From Cytidiella melzeri (taxonomy: Eukaryota; Basidiomycota; Agaricomycetes; Polyporales; Irpicaceae), in NCBI GenBank assembly GCA_022592445.1, contig JABYQR010000268.1:1-64000 (forward strand): a stretch of 64,000 nt of DNA, read 5' to 3'. A model generated the notes under the pieces. It searched no databases. It was not told the origin of the DNA and worked only from the letters and a program-made list of their open reading frames with translations. Shown here one piece after another: positions 19,887 through 29,933 of the stretch (position 1 is its first letter; each line of letters begins with the position of its first letter). The position numbers were made by a program, and so were the translations under genes.

Positions 19887-21707
19887 CTAAGAACAACCTT
19901 AAAGACTACACAACCAACCACAAAGTGGCAATAGAAGTGTAAAGGTGTGGAAGCGCGGAAGTGTAAAAGTAATGCGAGGTGGTCTAAGAGTCCTAGTTTT
20001 ACCTGTGCTAAAAGAGCGAGAAGGTTTTTGTGATGTAGTTTATATGAAGAGAGCTAGACGGGCAACTACCACGCGTATCGCGGGTAAAAGGCAAGTCAGC
20101 GCGGTGAAAGCGAAAGAGTTATGGCGCGGCTTAAAGAGAACGCGCGGAAGATGTCGCGACTTGTAGGAAAGCGGCGCGTGGAGAGATGCAGAAGATAAAC
20201 GCAGGCGCAATATGAATCTCGAACACAAAACGCGGTCGCTGGTGAAGATGAAGTAGTCGCTGTAAAACGCGGGCGCAGTGAAAGTGAATGCAGTAAGCTC
20301 GACGCAGTGAAGATGAAACGCAACGCAGTAACACAGTAAAAGAACGCAGTTAAAAACAAACGCAGTATATCGAGGCCGAAAGGAAACGTCAGAGAAAGAC
20401 TAGCAAATGGCGCGCGAGTCGCAGCGGAAGGCTATGTGAGATCGCAGTCAATTGGACTCGACAGACTGCGCGCGGGGGCGGTAGTGTAGAACAACACCTC
20501 CCGAGCGGCGATGCGTATTACAGGCGAATGCGTGGCCAACGACGACGTTGGTAGAGCTGGTAAGATTGAACTGCACTAGTTTGCACTCGTGATCCTCGCC
20601 TTCAAAGTCTGGAGATAGCCAGCAATCTGGGTGCGGCGCGCGCGGGCGATCGCAGTCGAGCGGGACGAAAGGTCCTGTGCGTAGGGGAATTGGGTGGTCG
20701 CTCTGAGTGTTGCAATAGGAGCAGTTATCAAGCGAGTCCGCGACGGAGGCGACGGACAACGCTGGCGAGGGTGATTTAGGAGTTGATCTCTCAGGGGAGA
20801 CCGTAGGCGCTGCTGAGGGCTCTGGCGGCGGCATGGGCACGGGGATGATTGGATAACGGCGTAGAACCTCGCGCGGGCGCGGGCTGTAAGGGCAACGGCC
20901 GCTGGGTAAGTGGGGAACAGTGGGGCAGCAGTGGCAGACTCGAGGCGGGTTGTTGTTGTTAGATGCAGCGGACATAAATGTGGAAGAGATCGCAATGAGG
21001 CAACGCAGAAGAAGCTACAGCTATGGACGCGAAGAGACTCCCTCGACGCGAATGCAAAGTGTAAAGTGTACTCTGGAAACTGGGGTGTGGATTGATTGCC
21101 TTTTACACAGTACAAACAACACCTTAATATATACCCTAAAGACCCTCTCCTAAACCTTTCCTTCTATGTCCTAAACCCAAACGCGAGAGCGAGGAAACGG
21201 GGTGGCAGAATACCTCCGTCTGCGGAGGCAAAATGTCCAGCGAGTCGACGCCCGGCGGGACACAGCGTTGGTCGACTCGGAGTAGCGGCGCGCGCCCTTG
21301 CGCTGAAGAGGCGCCAACCGTCGCGAGCAGGTGATGAGGCGCTGTCCAAGAGTTGCACAGCGTGGCGTGATAGGAGTCTTCCTGAAACGGGGTTCGCGCG
21401 TCAAGTTTCTTCTACCGTTGGTCCGACCTGCGTCCGAAACTCTTGGTGGCTGTCCGACCCATGCTCCGATGCAAAAGGGGCGTGTCTGTGAGTCAGAGTT
21501 CGGTGCGATCCCTCGGCCCTGGATGTTTCCGGCGCATTGCTCCTTGTCAAGTCCTCGGATCCTCGGCGGACTCCTCGTGACCTTGGTGAACTCCTCGTGC
21601 CCGTGACACTGGGAAAGTTGAGGGACTTGCCACTCAGGATGACGCGGGCCGCGCAAATGGCGGGCTGCTGCCGGGTCTCCGCGCCTAGCCGATTTCCAGG
21701 CGTATCA
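19815..21707 (-). repeat. Solo LTR-F copy 1
   Basis: Plus-strand ends TGAGACACTG ... GTATCA (TG...CA), flanked by a 4-bp duplication ACGG (19,811-19,814 and 21,708-21,711). Without the 48-bp duplication it is 1,845 bp, exactly the length of copy 3 (60,659-62,503). On the minus strand it carries a TATA box and a 175-codon ORF. I found no LTR-F internal region in the window. Confidence 0.9.
20448..20975 (-). CDS. LTR-F ORF, 175-aa cysteine-containing protein (copy 1)
   Basis: 175 codons starting at an ATG. The N-terminal half is Pro/Ser-rich with PPRVCHCCPTVPH and a run of PPEPSAAPTVSPERSTPKSP. The C-terminal half is better conserved, with CSYCNTQSDHPIPL, DCDRPRAPHPDCWLSPDF and VVVGHAFACNTH. 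The paired Cys suggest metal binding, but I recognise no family. All three LTR-F copies keep this ORF at exactly 175 codons. There is no signal peptide or membrane segment. An overlapping frame of 179 codons (20,576-21,115) is also open in all copies but lacks an ATG start. Confidence 0.6.
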   Translation of the reverse strand: MSAASNNNNPPRVCHCCPTVPHLPSGRCPYSPRPREVLRRYPIIPVPMPPPEPSAAPTVSPERSTPKSPSPALSVASVADSLDNCSYCNTQSDHPIPLRTGPFVPLDCDRPRAPHPDCWLSPDFEGEDHECKLVQFNLTSSTNVVVGHAFACNTHRRSGGVVLHYRPRAQSVESN

Positions 21708-21711
21708 ACGG

Positions 21712-21919
21712 TCAGGCCACCTCGGAGTGTGTGGAACTCCAGTATAGTAGACATGGCAGTCTCAACGCGGAATTTCCACATCGGCCAAGTGTCTGCCCCA
21801 GTAAGTTTGCCAACATCAGAGAAGGCTTTGTTGATGTTGCTGAGCGACATAGTAAAGTTGTTGTCATGGCCAGGTGACACGGACAGAAGTTGCGACACTT
21901 CGCGTGTCAACCTAGTGCC
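21712..21919 (-). pseudogene. Cop-E1 Gag, middle fragment
   Basis: Encodes TREVSQLLSV ... MSLSNINKAFSDVGKLTG and WKFRVETAMSTILEFHTLRGG. It lies between the LTR-F insertion and the Gyp-D1 insertion and matches Cop-E2 gag at about 47,664-47,870. Confidence 0.85.
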
Positions 21920-22412
21920 TGTCACAAGCATGCACACTTTTTCCTTTCTTTTTCTTTTATTTTCCTTATCTTATCTTATTGATGGTACATGGCTACTGCA
22001 TGTGATCAAGTACATGTGACAGACTGGTCACATGATCATAGAAGGTGCTGGAACATTGTGGAACATTGTAGAACATCGCACCATAGCACACCATACGTTC
22101 CCACGGCAGTGTTAGGAGTACAGACCCGGTACCAGGGGTCCTTGTCTGAGATGTATATAAACCCACCCTGTAGCTCCCTAAAGACCTCAGATTCTACCTC
22201 CTGGTCTTTAGGTGACGTTCACCTTGTACTAGTCTCATCACTGTGCTAATATATCCTGGTCTTTAGCTCATCGTTAGCTGCTCCCTCGTTGTTGTCTCTC
22301 CCTCATCATCATCATATTCCTTGTCGTCATTGTCCACGCGAGTTCGCTAGTCATTCCTCCATCCCCGTCGTCACTTCGTTGCTCTTCATAGAGTTTGGTT
22401 GTGTTCTTGACA
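21920..22412 (+). repeat. Gyp-D1 5' LTR
   Basis: 493 bp, TGTCACAAG ... TTCTTGACA, differing from the 3' LTR (28,642-29,134) at only a handful of bases. U3 carries the imperfect palindrome ATGTGAC-N6-GTCACAT; the TATA box is at 22,154-22,161. Confidence 0.95.
22154..22199 (+). promoter_or_regulatory. Gyp-D1 core promoter and predicted mRNA 5' end
   Basis: TATATAAA (22,154-22,161); 35 nt from its first base is AGATTCTACCT (22,189-22,199), the exact reverse complement of 22,415-22,425 just inside the LTR. This fixes the likely mRNA start if priming is Tf1-like. Confidence 0.65.
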
Positions 22413-23237
22413 TTAGGTAGAATCTCCGTACGCTCGCCTGGACGTCGCGCAACCGCACATTTTCCTTTCCCCAAAGTTTTTAAAAGTTTAGTCCCCCCAG
22501 TTTACCAGTACATTGTATTGGCCTGGACCCTTGATCTTCATTCTCACGTCGTGGTGGTAGTGCCAAAAGACGTACGCATCCGTCGTAACGTACCCGAGTC
22601 TTTCTTTGAGGCTCGACAAGAACTGCGCAAACAAGGTCGTCCCCATCTCTACACAGAGAAGGACCTTGAAGCCATTGTCTCATACGTCTCACGCCGTCCT
22701 CACTACCATCCTCTTGGTACTAGACTCCCCCACTTCGACCACGAAAGGTTTGCTCGTGACAACGAGTCTATCAAGGAACGCACACGCATCGAACGTACGC
22801 AAACTCTTGCCGACCGTATTGAGAAACCGTCTCTCAAGGATCACATCTCCCGGGCACCCGCACCACCTCGACCGGACGCGCAGAAACCGGTGACACTCGA
22901 CTTCCATAAGTTCTCTATCAAGAACCAAGTTGGCATTCTCAAGCTGAAGATTGAGGCCACCAACAGACGCCTCAAGATCCTGATTGAGCTTACCCGTGAC
23001 CGCAACGACTCACAGGTCAAGTCAGTCCTGCTACTCAATGACAAGCTTCTGTACCTCACAGAGCATACGGAGGAAGTACTCTCCACCCGCACACTGGCAC
23101 AGCTCAAAGCACTGAATTGGGGCCTGCAGTCAGTAGGGCAGATCAACTTGACGCAATTACACAAGAGGTTGACAGAGGTCACGAGTCGAGTTGCATTTGT
23201 AGCAGACGGAGGATACTGTGAGAAACTCCCTTTGTAG
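22413..23237 (+). other. Gyp-D1 ORF1: conserved open frame without AUG
   Basis: Open from inside the LTR to TAG at 23,235-23,237, with no Met codon anywhere in frame. The protein is basic and helical (RQELRKQGRPHLYTEKDLEAIVSYVSRR, KPVTLDFHKFSIKNQVGILK, LKALNWGLQSVGQI). In 22,575-22,730 compared with Gyp-D2, 22 of 26 differing codons are synonymous, so the frame has been under protein-level selection. A related frame precedes gag in Gyp-A1 (YTEKELKAIASYVG). Function is unknown; an N-terminal Gag-like or accessory protein started at a non-AUG codon is an inference. The only ATG in any frame up to Gag (23,038) is a C-to-T change relative to D2. Confidence 0.7.
22415..22425 (+). promoter_or_regulatory. 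Gyp-D1 self-primer binding site
   Basis: AGGTAGAATCT, 2 nt inside the 5' LTR, complementary over 11 nt to the predicted mRNA 5' end. No tRNA-3'-end (TGG...) PBS is present. Tf1 of fission yeast is known to prime with the first 11 nt of its own mRNA. Confidence 0.7.
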
Positions 23238-23240
23238 TAG

Positions 23241-24683
23241 ATAGCAATCATTGAGTGCAATAATCTTTTCCACGTCTTTGATCCCGACAATCGTCAGAAC
23301 TGTCACGATAACAAAGAGGATCACGCATATATCGAAGTCTGCGAACAGCAGCCGTGTCCAAATTGAAGTCAAAAGTTTGTGGTATCTCGTCATTTCAGGC
23401 AAGGACAACAATACTCTGGTTACGTACCCTGTGATAACAGTCAAATCCCGTTGACTGTCGGAGTTCCTGAAGAAGTCGAAGTTGATACCAGGTTAGTTGT
23501 ACCGGAAATCCCACCGGTCTCACCAGACGTCACCCCCATTATTCCTGACCCCATCACTGCTCCTGTCACCCCCGAGGTTACATCAGAAACTCTACCCATT
23601 CAAACCGCTTCCTCCATCACAATGACAACACCCGCGGTTGATCCTGCCTTGATTGCAGCCATTGTAGCTGCAGTTACGCAAGCAATGTCGAGACCGCAAG
23701 TCACAGTCAACAATAACGATTCCAAGCCTAATAGATACAAGGGCAAACATAGCCGCGACTTAGAGCGATTCCTATCACAATGCAAGGCTTACTGGGTAAC
23801 CACCAGTATCGCCGATAAAAAAACCAAGGTCCTGACAGCAATCTACCGGTTGTCAGAGGAGGCTGCCCAATGGGCAACACCAGTCACAGACCATATGGCT
23901 GACCACCACGGTGATTTGCCGGCCAACCTCAATACATGGGCCAAGTTTAGAACCAAGCTCAAGAAGTACTTCGGTGATGCAACGCCCAAAGATACTGCTA
24001 TCCGCGAGTTGGAGAAGCTTTGTGGAGCTGAGAAGAAGGAGAAGAACGCGCGTGATGTAGGAACTTACGTCACCAATTTCCAATCCTATGTGGGACGTAT
24101 CAATGGGTTGAGCGACAAGGACAAGGAGATCCGATTCATCAAGGGTCTCCCTGAGTTCATCTATGGACAACTGGCAACAGCCAAAACACCTCCAGCCAAT
24201 TACCAAGGCTGGATTGATAGGTCCCTAAAGATGGCGGCGGCATATGCCCGCATCAGGGAAACAACGGAAAAGAAAGTTCTGTCCGTCCCCTCGTCAACTA
24301 CGTCCAGACCCACCCAGTCTCAACCCAGGTTTACTCTGGCTCCACGACCTTCCAATGGTCCGGTTCCCATGGAGGTTGACGCCTCCAAAATGCAACAAGG
24401 TCGGCGGTGTTACAACTGTCAAGAGATTACCACTGACCCCAGTCACATTGCACGCACGTGCACCAAACTGGCAGTTCCACACCCACCACCTCGAGGAACT
24501 CGTGTGGCTGCTACCACTGGAGAGGTATCTTCTTCTCGGGCCGAAGAAAAGAAGCCTGAGAGGGAAGAAGCGTCAAGCTTGTCGGGAGTGTTGGAAGTGA
24601 CACTCAATGCCGTGCTAGGAGAACTGGAGAAGTTGAGGGCGGAGAACGCCGACCTCAAGAAGAGACTTGAGGAGGGTTTTTAA
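23241..24683 (+). pseudogene. Gyp-D1 Gag
   Basis: Same frame as ORF1, downstream of the double UAG. First come Cys/His-rich residues (CHDNKEDHAYIEVCEQQPCPN) and then a TGA at 23,389-23,391 (Arg CGA in D2). After that there is an open frame whose first ATG is 23,622 (MTTPAVDPALIAAIVAAVTQ). Retrotransposon gag domain: LERFLSQCKAYW, AAQWATPVTDHM, LEKLCGAEKKEKNARDVGTY. The zinc knuckle CYNCQEITTDPSHIARTC has wide CX2CX8HX4C spacing. A C-terminal coiled-coil-like tail (LGELEKLRAENADLKKRLEE) leads into the frameshift site. Gag forms the particle. From the ATG on, this copy is intact. Confidence 0.85.
24674..24683 (+). promoter_or_regulatory. Gyp-D1 gag-pol -1 frameshift site
   Basis: Heptamer G GGT TTT (24,674-24,680) in the gag frame, immediately followed by the gag stop TAA. 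Slipping back 1 nt enters the pol frame (GFLIWAVIQAAQ). GGGUUUU is an established -1 slippery heptamer. Confidence 0.8.
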
Positions 24684-27213
24684 TTTGGGCCGTGATTCAA
24701 GCTGCACAAGCACGCGCCCCGCGTATACCATGTAACAATAGATTTTCCGTACTCGCGTCTGATGTATTAGAGACTGGTTCTGAATCGGAACATTTTCACG
24801 TACCTATCACAGTTTCAGGAGTGCGGAGATCTAAAGAAGTCGCAGCTATGATTGATAGTGGAGCCTCGACACTATTCATTCATAAACGGTTTGTTCGAGA
24901 GCATCGTATCAGGACCCGGAATTTGAAACAACCAATTCCGGTGTACAACATAGACAGAACCCCAAATTGAGATGGGGCTATTGATGAAGTCACCATTCTC
25001 AATATGAGGATAGGGGACCACAAGGAAAGGACTATCTTCATGGTTACCGACATCGGGCCGGAAGATATAATCATAGGAATCGATTGGTTGAGGTACCACA
25101 ACCCCACCATTGATTGGTACGAAGGCATCATCAGGATGGATGGATGTCCTGATGCGTGTAGACCTAGAGAACGGGTTGAGGAAGCGAAGGAGGTTGCAGC
25201 TAAGAGAACAGCTGAGCCTAAACGGAAGAAGAGGACCCCGGGATTACAAAAGGTTGTGAAACAACTTCCGTACTTGCCGGTGGATACGGAGGAAGCCGAA
25301 GAAGACCTCGAGGAGACCACGGAAGGTTCAGGAAGTTTGGATGGGGCCGAATCACCAAAGTTACAGGCACAGGCCACTACTCAGCTCGGTGGAAAAGGAA
25401 CTCCCCGACACATTGTACGCACACGTCCGACACCTATGGTACAAGAAGGCGAACGCTTGTTCACTCTAGCAGGATACACATACTCTAGTGAACTAGCTGA
25501 AGTTGAGAACCGGGTTAAACCAGTCAAAACCTTTGAGGAGATGATACCTGAACAATATCGTCAACATGCTCACATTTTCTCTGAAATGGAATCTCAACAA
25601 CTTCCAGAACACAAGTCGTACAACCATGCAATTGAGTTGATTCCAGAAGCAAAAGGATTCCATGCAAAAGTTTACCCGCTTTCACACCCTGAGCAAGAAG
25701 AGCTTGATATGTTTATCCGAGAAAACCTAGAAAAACGGTACATTTGACCGTCAAAGTCCCCAATGGTGTCACCCTTCTTCTTTGTCAAGAAAAAGGATGG
25801 AAAGTTACGCCCAGTGCAGGATTACCGGAAGTTGAACAAAGTCACTATCAAAAACAGGTATCCACTGCCGTTGATCTCCGAACTCATGGATAGATTGCGC
25901 GGTGCTAAGTTCTTCACTAAGCTGGACGTCAGATGGGGGTACAATAATGTCCGCATCAAAGAAGGCGATGAACACAAAGCTGCATTTGTCACCAACCGAG
26001 GACTGTTTGAACCTACAGTCATGTTCTTTGGTCTTACCAATTCCCCGGCCACATTCCAGAACATGATGAACAACATCTTTGCTGATCTTATTGCTGTAGG
26101 CAAGGTCACCGTCTACCTAGATGATATCCTCATCTATTCCAAGGAGATCTCCGAGCACCGCGAGGTGGTACATGAAGTTCTGAGATGGCTCAGACAACAT
26201 GATCTGTTTCTTAAACCGGAGAAATGCGAGTTTGAGCGTTCAGAGACAGAATATCTTGGTGTTATCATTGGCCACAATCAGTTACGCGTGGACCCTGTCA
26301 AAGTAAAGGCAGTGGCTGAGTGGTCTGTACCACAGAACGTCTCCGATATTTACCAATTCTGTGGGTTTGCAAACTTCTACCGGAGATTCATCAAAGACTT
26401 CGGAAAGATATGTAAGCCCTTAGACCGTCTCACGGGCAAGATTCCTTGGAAATGGGACCCTGAAGAACAGTCGGCCTTTGATGAACTCCGCTGACGATTT
26501 GTGGAAGTGCCGGTGCTGGCAATGTGGAGTTTCGATAGACCCACACGTTTGGAAACGGATGCATCCGGATATGCAATGGGAGGAGTATTAGAACAACAAG
26601 CCGAAGACGGCATGTAGCATCCAGTAGCCTATTGGTCCGAGGTATGACCGAGACCGAACAAAACTATGAGATTTACGATTGAGAACTCATGGCAATTGTA
26701 CGAGCCCTTGAGGACTGGCGTCATTACCTGGAAGGGCTACCAGAGAAATTCCCTATTTTCTCTGATCATAAGAATCTTGAGTACTGGAAGACAGCCTGTA
26801 ACTTGACACGTCGTCAAGCACGTTGGTCGCTATTTCTCTCACGTTTCAACTTTGAGATCATCCCAAAGCCCGGGAAATCTATGGGAAAGTCGGGTTCTAT
26901 GTCACGATTGGGTCAACACGAGGTCAAAGACGAAGAAGACAATCTGTCACGAGTAGTCTTAGCGCCTGAGGTTTTCCGAGCTGCTGCTTCTCAACGTGGG
27001 CAAGCTAGTGTACAGCCAGACAGAGACTTGTTGAAACGTATCCGTGAATGTTCTCTTCGAGAGACCGAGGTGGCAGAAGCACTTGCCAAAGTCAAGAAAC
27101 TCGGACCTCGTCTTCTTAGCCGCGGACTCGAAGAGTGGAACGTGGAGAATGGACTGTTGTTGTTCCGGGAAAAGTTTACGTCCCTAAAGATGACGAGATC
27201 CGAAAGGAACTAG
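24684..27213 (+). pseudogene. Gyp-D1 Pol: protease, RT, RNase H, start of integrase
   Basis: Entered by -1 shift from gag. Protease AMIDSGAST; RT with [20 protein letters not shown] and YLDDILIYS; RNase H LETDASGYAMGG; integrase zinc finger beginning. Stops interrupt it at 24,968-24,970, after EKRYI (about 25,745) and after FDELR (about 26,492). Each is TGA where Gyp-D2 has CGA. There are further G-to-A stops around 26,615-26,690 and a 1-nt deletion before 27,180. The order and the YLDD box are typical of chromoviruses. Confidence 0.9.
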
Positions 27214-28630
27214 TTCGGAGACACCATGATTTACCTGCTGCCGGACATCCGGGCAGATACAAAACACTGGAGTTGCTATCCCGGAACTACTGGTGGCCCA
27301 GCATGACACGGTTTGTCAATGATTACGTAGACACATGTGACACCTGTCAAAGAACAAAGACATACCCTGCTCCACCACGCGGTCTGCTCAATCCGCTAGA
27401 ACCACCCAATGCTCGTGGGAGAGCGTTACCACAGACTTTATTGTCAAACTGCCGCCATGTAAAGAATACGATTCCATCACGGTTGCAGTTGATCAAACAA
27501 CCGCGCAGGTACACTGTTACCCATCACGGGAAAACATGAAAACTCCCCAACACGTGCAGGATTATATTGCAAACGTGTTTCGACTCCATGGTGTACCTCG
27601 TCAGATGATCTCAGACCGCGGATCAGTGTTTGCATCCAAGTTCCTTCGTGCTATCTACGATGCACTTGGAGTAAAGTTGTCCATGTCCACCGCGTATCAC
27701 CCTCAAACAGACGGCAAAACAGAACGTATGAACCAAGAGATAGAACAGTATCTCCGAGTATTCTGTTCCTTCCGACAGGATGACTGGGTAGATTGGCTGC
27801 CAATTGCGGAGTTTGCGCTCAATAGCCAAGTACACTCGTCCACTGGAAAGGCTCCCTTTGAACTGATCTATGGTTATCTACCGGAGTTCCAGGTGCCTTT
27901 GAACCCAGTATCAAATGTTCCCGCAGCAGACAAACGTCTTCGAGCACTCCGAGAAGCCCAAGATGATGCCAAAGCTGCACTACAGCTCACAGCGGAGCGC
28001 ATGAAACAATTCTACGATCACGGGGTTACAAAGGCCCCACAGTTTAAAGTCGGTGATAAGGTTTACGTGGAACGTGAGAAGCATCCAAAGGAACAACCGG
28101 TGGCAAAACTAGCACCAAAACGAGATGGTCCTTATGAAGTCTTGGAAAAGATTGGGGATCTGAATTATCGGGTCAAACTCACCATTCGAGACAAACGTCA
28201 CCCAGTGTTCCACGTGGATAGGCTACGACCGGCCAAGACGGCAAGTTTGGTCCCTAATCGGGAATTTCCTGAACCAGAGCCGATTGTGGTTGACGAAGAA
28301 GAGGAGTACGAAGTAGAACAAATTCTTGACTCAAGGATCTTTGGGCGAAAGAAGGAGTTTCAGTACCGTGTCAAGTGGAAAGGATACCCAGAATCAGAAA
28401 ATTCTTGGGAACCAGCAACCAACATCACTCATGCCAATGAAGCTGTCAAAGAATTCCACAGACGACACCCAGGAGCTCCACAACCAATTGCTGCAGCTCT
28501 ATTCTTGGCAATGAATTTCCGACCAATTAACAAGAATTTTGAAAAGCTACCTTCAGAAACTCTACGACGCGTATCCTTGTGGGAAGATGGAAAAGACTCA
28601 ACTCCTGCCTTCCGGAGAAAAGGCCTTTAG
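27214..28630 (+). pseudogene. Gyp-D1 Pol: integrase and chromodomain
   Basis: Zinc finger HHDLPAAGHPGR ... CDTCQRTK in a frame ending near 27,539, then, after a 1-nt loss around 27,415, the catalytic core. ISDRGSVF and TDGKTERMNQE are visible; the first Asp region is disrupted by the shift. The C-terminal chromodomain (YEVEQILDSRIFGRKKEFQYRVKWKGYPESENSWEP) normally targets integration to chromatin. A ~45-residue tail after the chromodomain resembles the Gyp-A tail. 27,536-28,630 is open (364 codons). Confidence 0.9.
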
Positions 28631-28641
28631 GAGGGGGGTAA

Positions 28642-29134
28642 TGTCACGAGCATGCACACTTTTTCCTTTCTTTTTCTTTTATTTTCCTTATCTTATCTTA
28701 TTGATGGTACATGGCTACTGCATGTGATCAAGTACATGTGACAGACTGGTCACATGATCATAGAAGGTGCTGGAACATTGTGGAACATTGTAGAACATCG
28801 CACCATAGCACACCATACGTTCCCACGGCAGTGTTAGGAGTACAGACCCGGTACCAGGGGTCCTTGTCTGAGATGTATATAAACCCACCCTGTAGCTCCC
28901 TAAAGACCTCAGATTCTACCTCCTGGTCTTTAGGTGACGTTCACCTTGTACTAGTCTCATCACTGTGCTAATATATCCTGGTCTTTAGCTCATCGTTAGC
29001 TGCTCCCTCGTTGTTGTCTCTCCCTCATCATCATCATATTCCTTGTCGTCATTGTCCACACGAGTTCGCTAGTCATTCCTCCATCCCCGTCGTCACTTCC
29101 TTGCTCTTCATGAAGTTTGGTTGTGTTCTTGACA
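28642..29134 (+). repeat. Gyp-D1 3' LTR
   Basis: 493 bp, preceded by the purine tract AGGAGGGGGGTAA (about 28,629-28,641) that primes plus-strand synthesis. GTGCC follows. Confidence 0.95.
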
Positions 29135-29139
29135 GTGCC

Positions 29140-29694
29140 TATGGAGCTAGGCGGAGGCAGTGGCAGCAAGCCATCAGGAGGGCTACCCAGAGAAGGGGAA
29201 GTTGTTGGATGGCGAGCAGGACGCTTCTCGCATTGTTGTCTAGGCCTCTCATCCTCATCCATACGGTCGTCGTCACTCTCATTGTCTCCTCCATGAGGGT
29301 GACGACGGCAATCATCATCACAAAGAGTGTTGAAGGGGTGCGACAGCAATCAGCTGGAGGAGCGGAGACATGACGAGCACTAGGGATCGTTTCACGATCC
29401 TCAGAGCTAGCTGAGTGGTTGTCATTATTACTGGGTTAGGGTTCGATGTCAGGGACATTAGAGTTGGATGGTACAGCTGAGGGAGCATCAGTTTTCGTGA
29501 CAGTAGTGGAGGACATTGAGGGAGGAGGTGTAGTAGGAGCAGGAGAAGGAGTAGAAGTGAAGGTAGGAGTTGTCCTGCGAGTGGTTGTTCTTTGGCGGGG
29601 TTGAGCTCTGGTGCCCCTTAGGAAGTTGGTTTGGTGTTGCTCTCTAGTCAAACAACAAAGTTGAGCTTGATCAGGGAGATCAGAGCTCATCAAC
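29140..29694 (-). pseudogene. Cop-E1 Gag, N-terminal fragment
   Basis: Ser/Thr/Pro-rich N-terminus (SSDLPDQAQLC, RTTPTFTSTPSPAPTTPPP) matching Cop-E2 gag (47,870-48,426), with stops. It joins 21,919 when Gyp-D1 is removed. Confidence 0.85.
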
Positions 29695-29741
29695 AGGGAA
29701 AAGTAGATGTAGAAGTGAAGTAGAGTGAAGATATGAGCTTA

Positions 29742-29757
29742 GGTGGGGCTCATAACC
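29742..29757 (-). promoter_or_regulatory. Cop-E1 primer binding site
   Basis: Minus strand GGTTATGAGCCCCACC directly after the 5' LTR, complementary to the initiator tRNA-Met anticodon arm, as in Cop-G and Cop-E2. Confidence 0.8.
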
Positions 29758-29928
29758 TTTCAACAAGGTATAAGTGGAGCTTAGAGCGTTGAGAGAGAAG
29801 ACTGAGGTGGTGGTCACAGAGAGAGTTGGGGATCAAAAACAATAGCTGTGCATTGATCAAAGTAAGTCTTATGTACGGTACCTACGGCGCTAAGTGCGCG
29901 CTAAGTACGAAGACAGAATAGTGAAACA
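29758..29928 (-). repeat. Cop-E1 5' LTR
   Basis: 171 bp; the outer end GTGAAACA is followed by the TAGAG duplication. Confidence 0.9.
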
Positions 29929-29933
29929 TAGAG

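Larger units (their letters stand above)
21920..29134 (+). mobile_element. Gyp-D1: Ty3/gypsy chromovirus, complete but mutated
   Basis: Plus-strand element with two 493-bp LTRs and a 5-bp duplication GTGCC (21,915-21,919 / 29,135-29,139), inserted in Cop-E1 gag. Order: LTR, self-priming PBS, ORF1, UAG-UAG, Gag, -1 shift site, PR-RT-RH-IN-chromodomain, purine tract, LTR. Most stops are CGA-to-TGA or G-to-A type, plus a few indels. It is closely related to Gyp-D2 (32,969-40,248). Confidence 0.95.
15580..29928 (-). mobile_element. Cop-E1: old copia element with two nested insertions
   Basis: Minus-strand copia element bounded by ~171-bp LTRs (15,580-15,750 and 29,758-29,928) and a 5-bp duplication TAGAG (15,575-15,579 / 29,929-29,933). 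Its own sequence is about 5.2 kb. A solo LTR-F (19,815-21,707) and the whole Gyp-D1 (21,920-29,134) are inserted in its gag. It has many stops and frameshifts compared with the younger Cop-E2 copy at 43,411-48,668. Confidence 0.92.

Noticed and set aside
21164..21656. Long frames in LTR-F upstream of the TATA box (21,171-21,656 and 61,964-62,488)
   Set aside because: Frames shift between copies and amino-acid similarity is not maintained in one frame; the GC-rich sequence explains them.
28711..28971. 86-codon ORF (MATACDQVHVTDW...) in Gyp-D1 LTRs
   Set aside because: It lies in U3 and crosses the TATA box and predicted transcription start; Gyp-D2 LTRs shorten it, so it is an LTR by-product.
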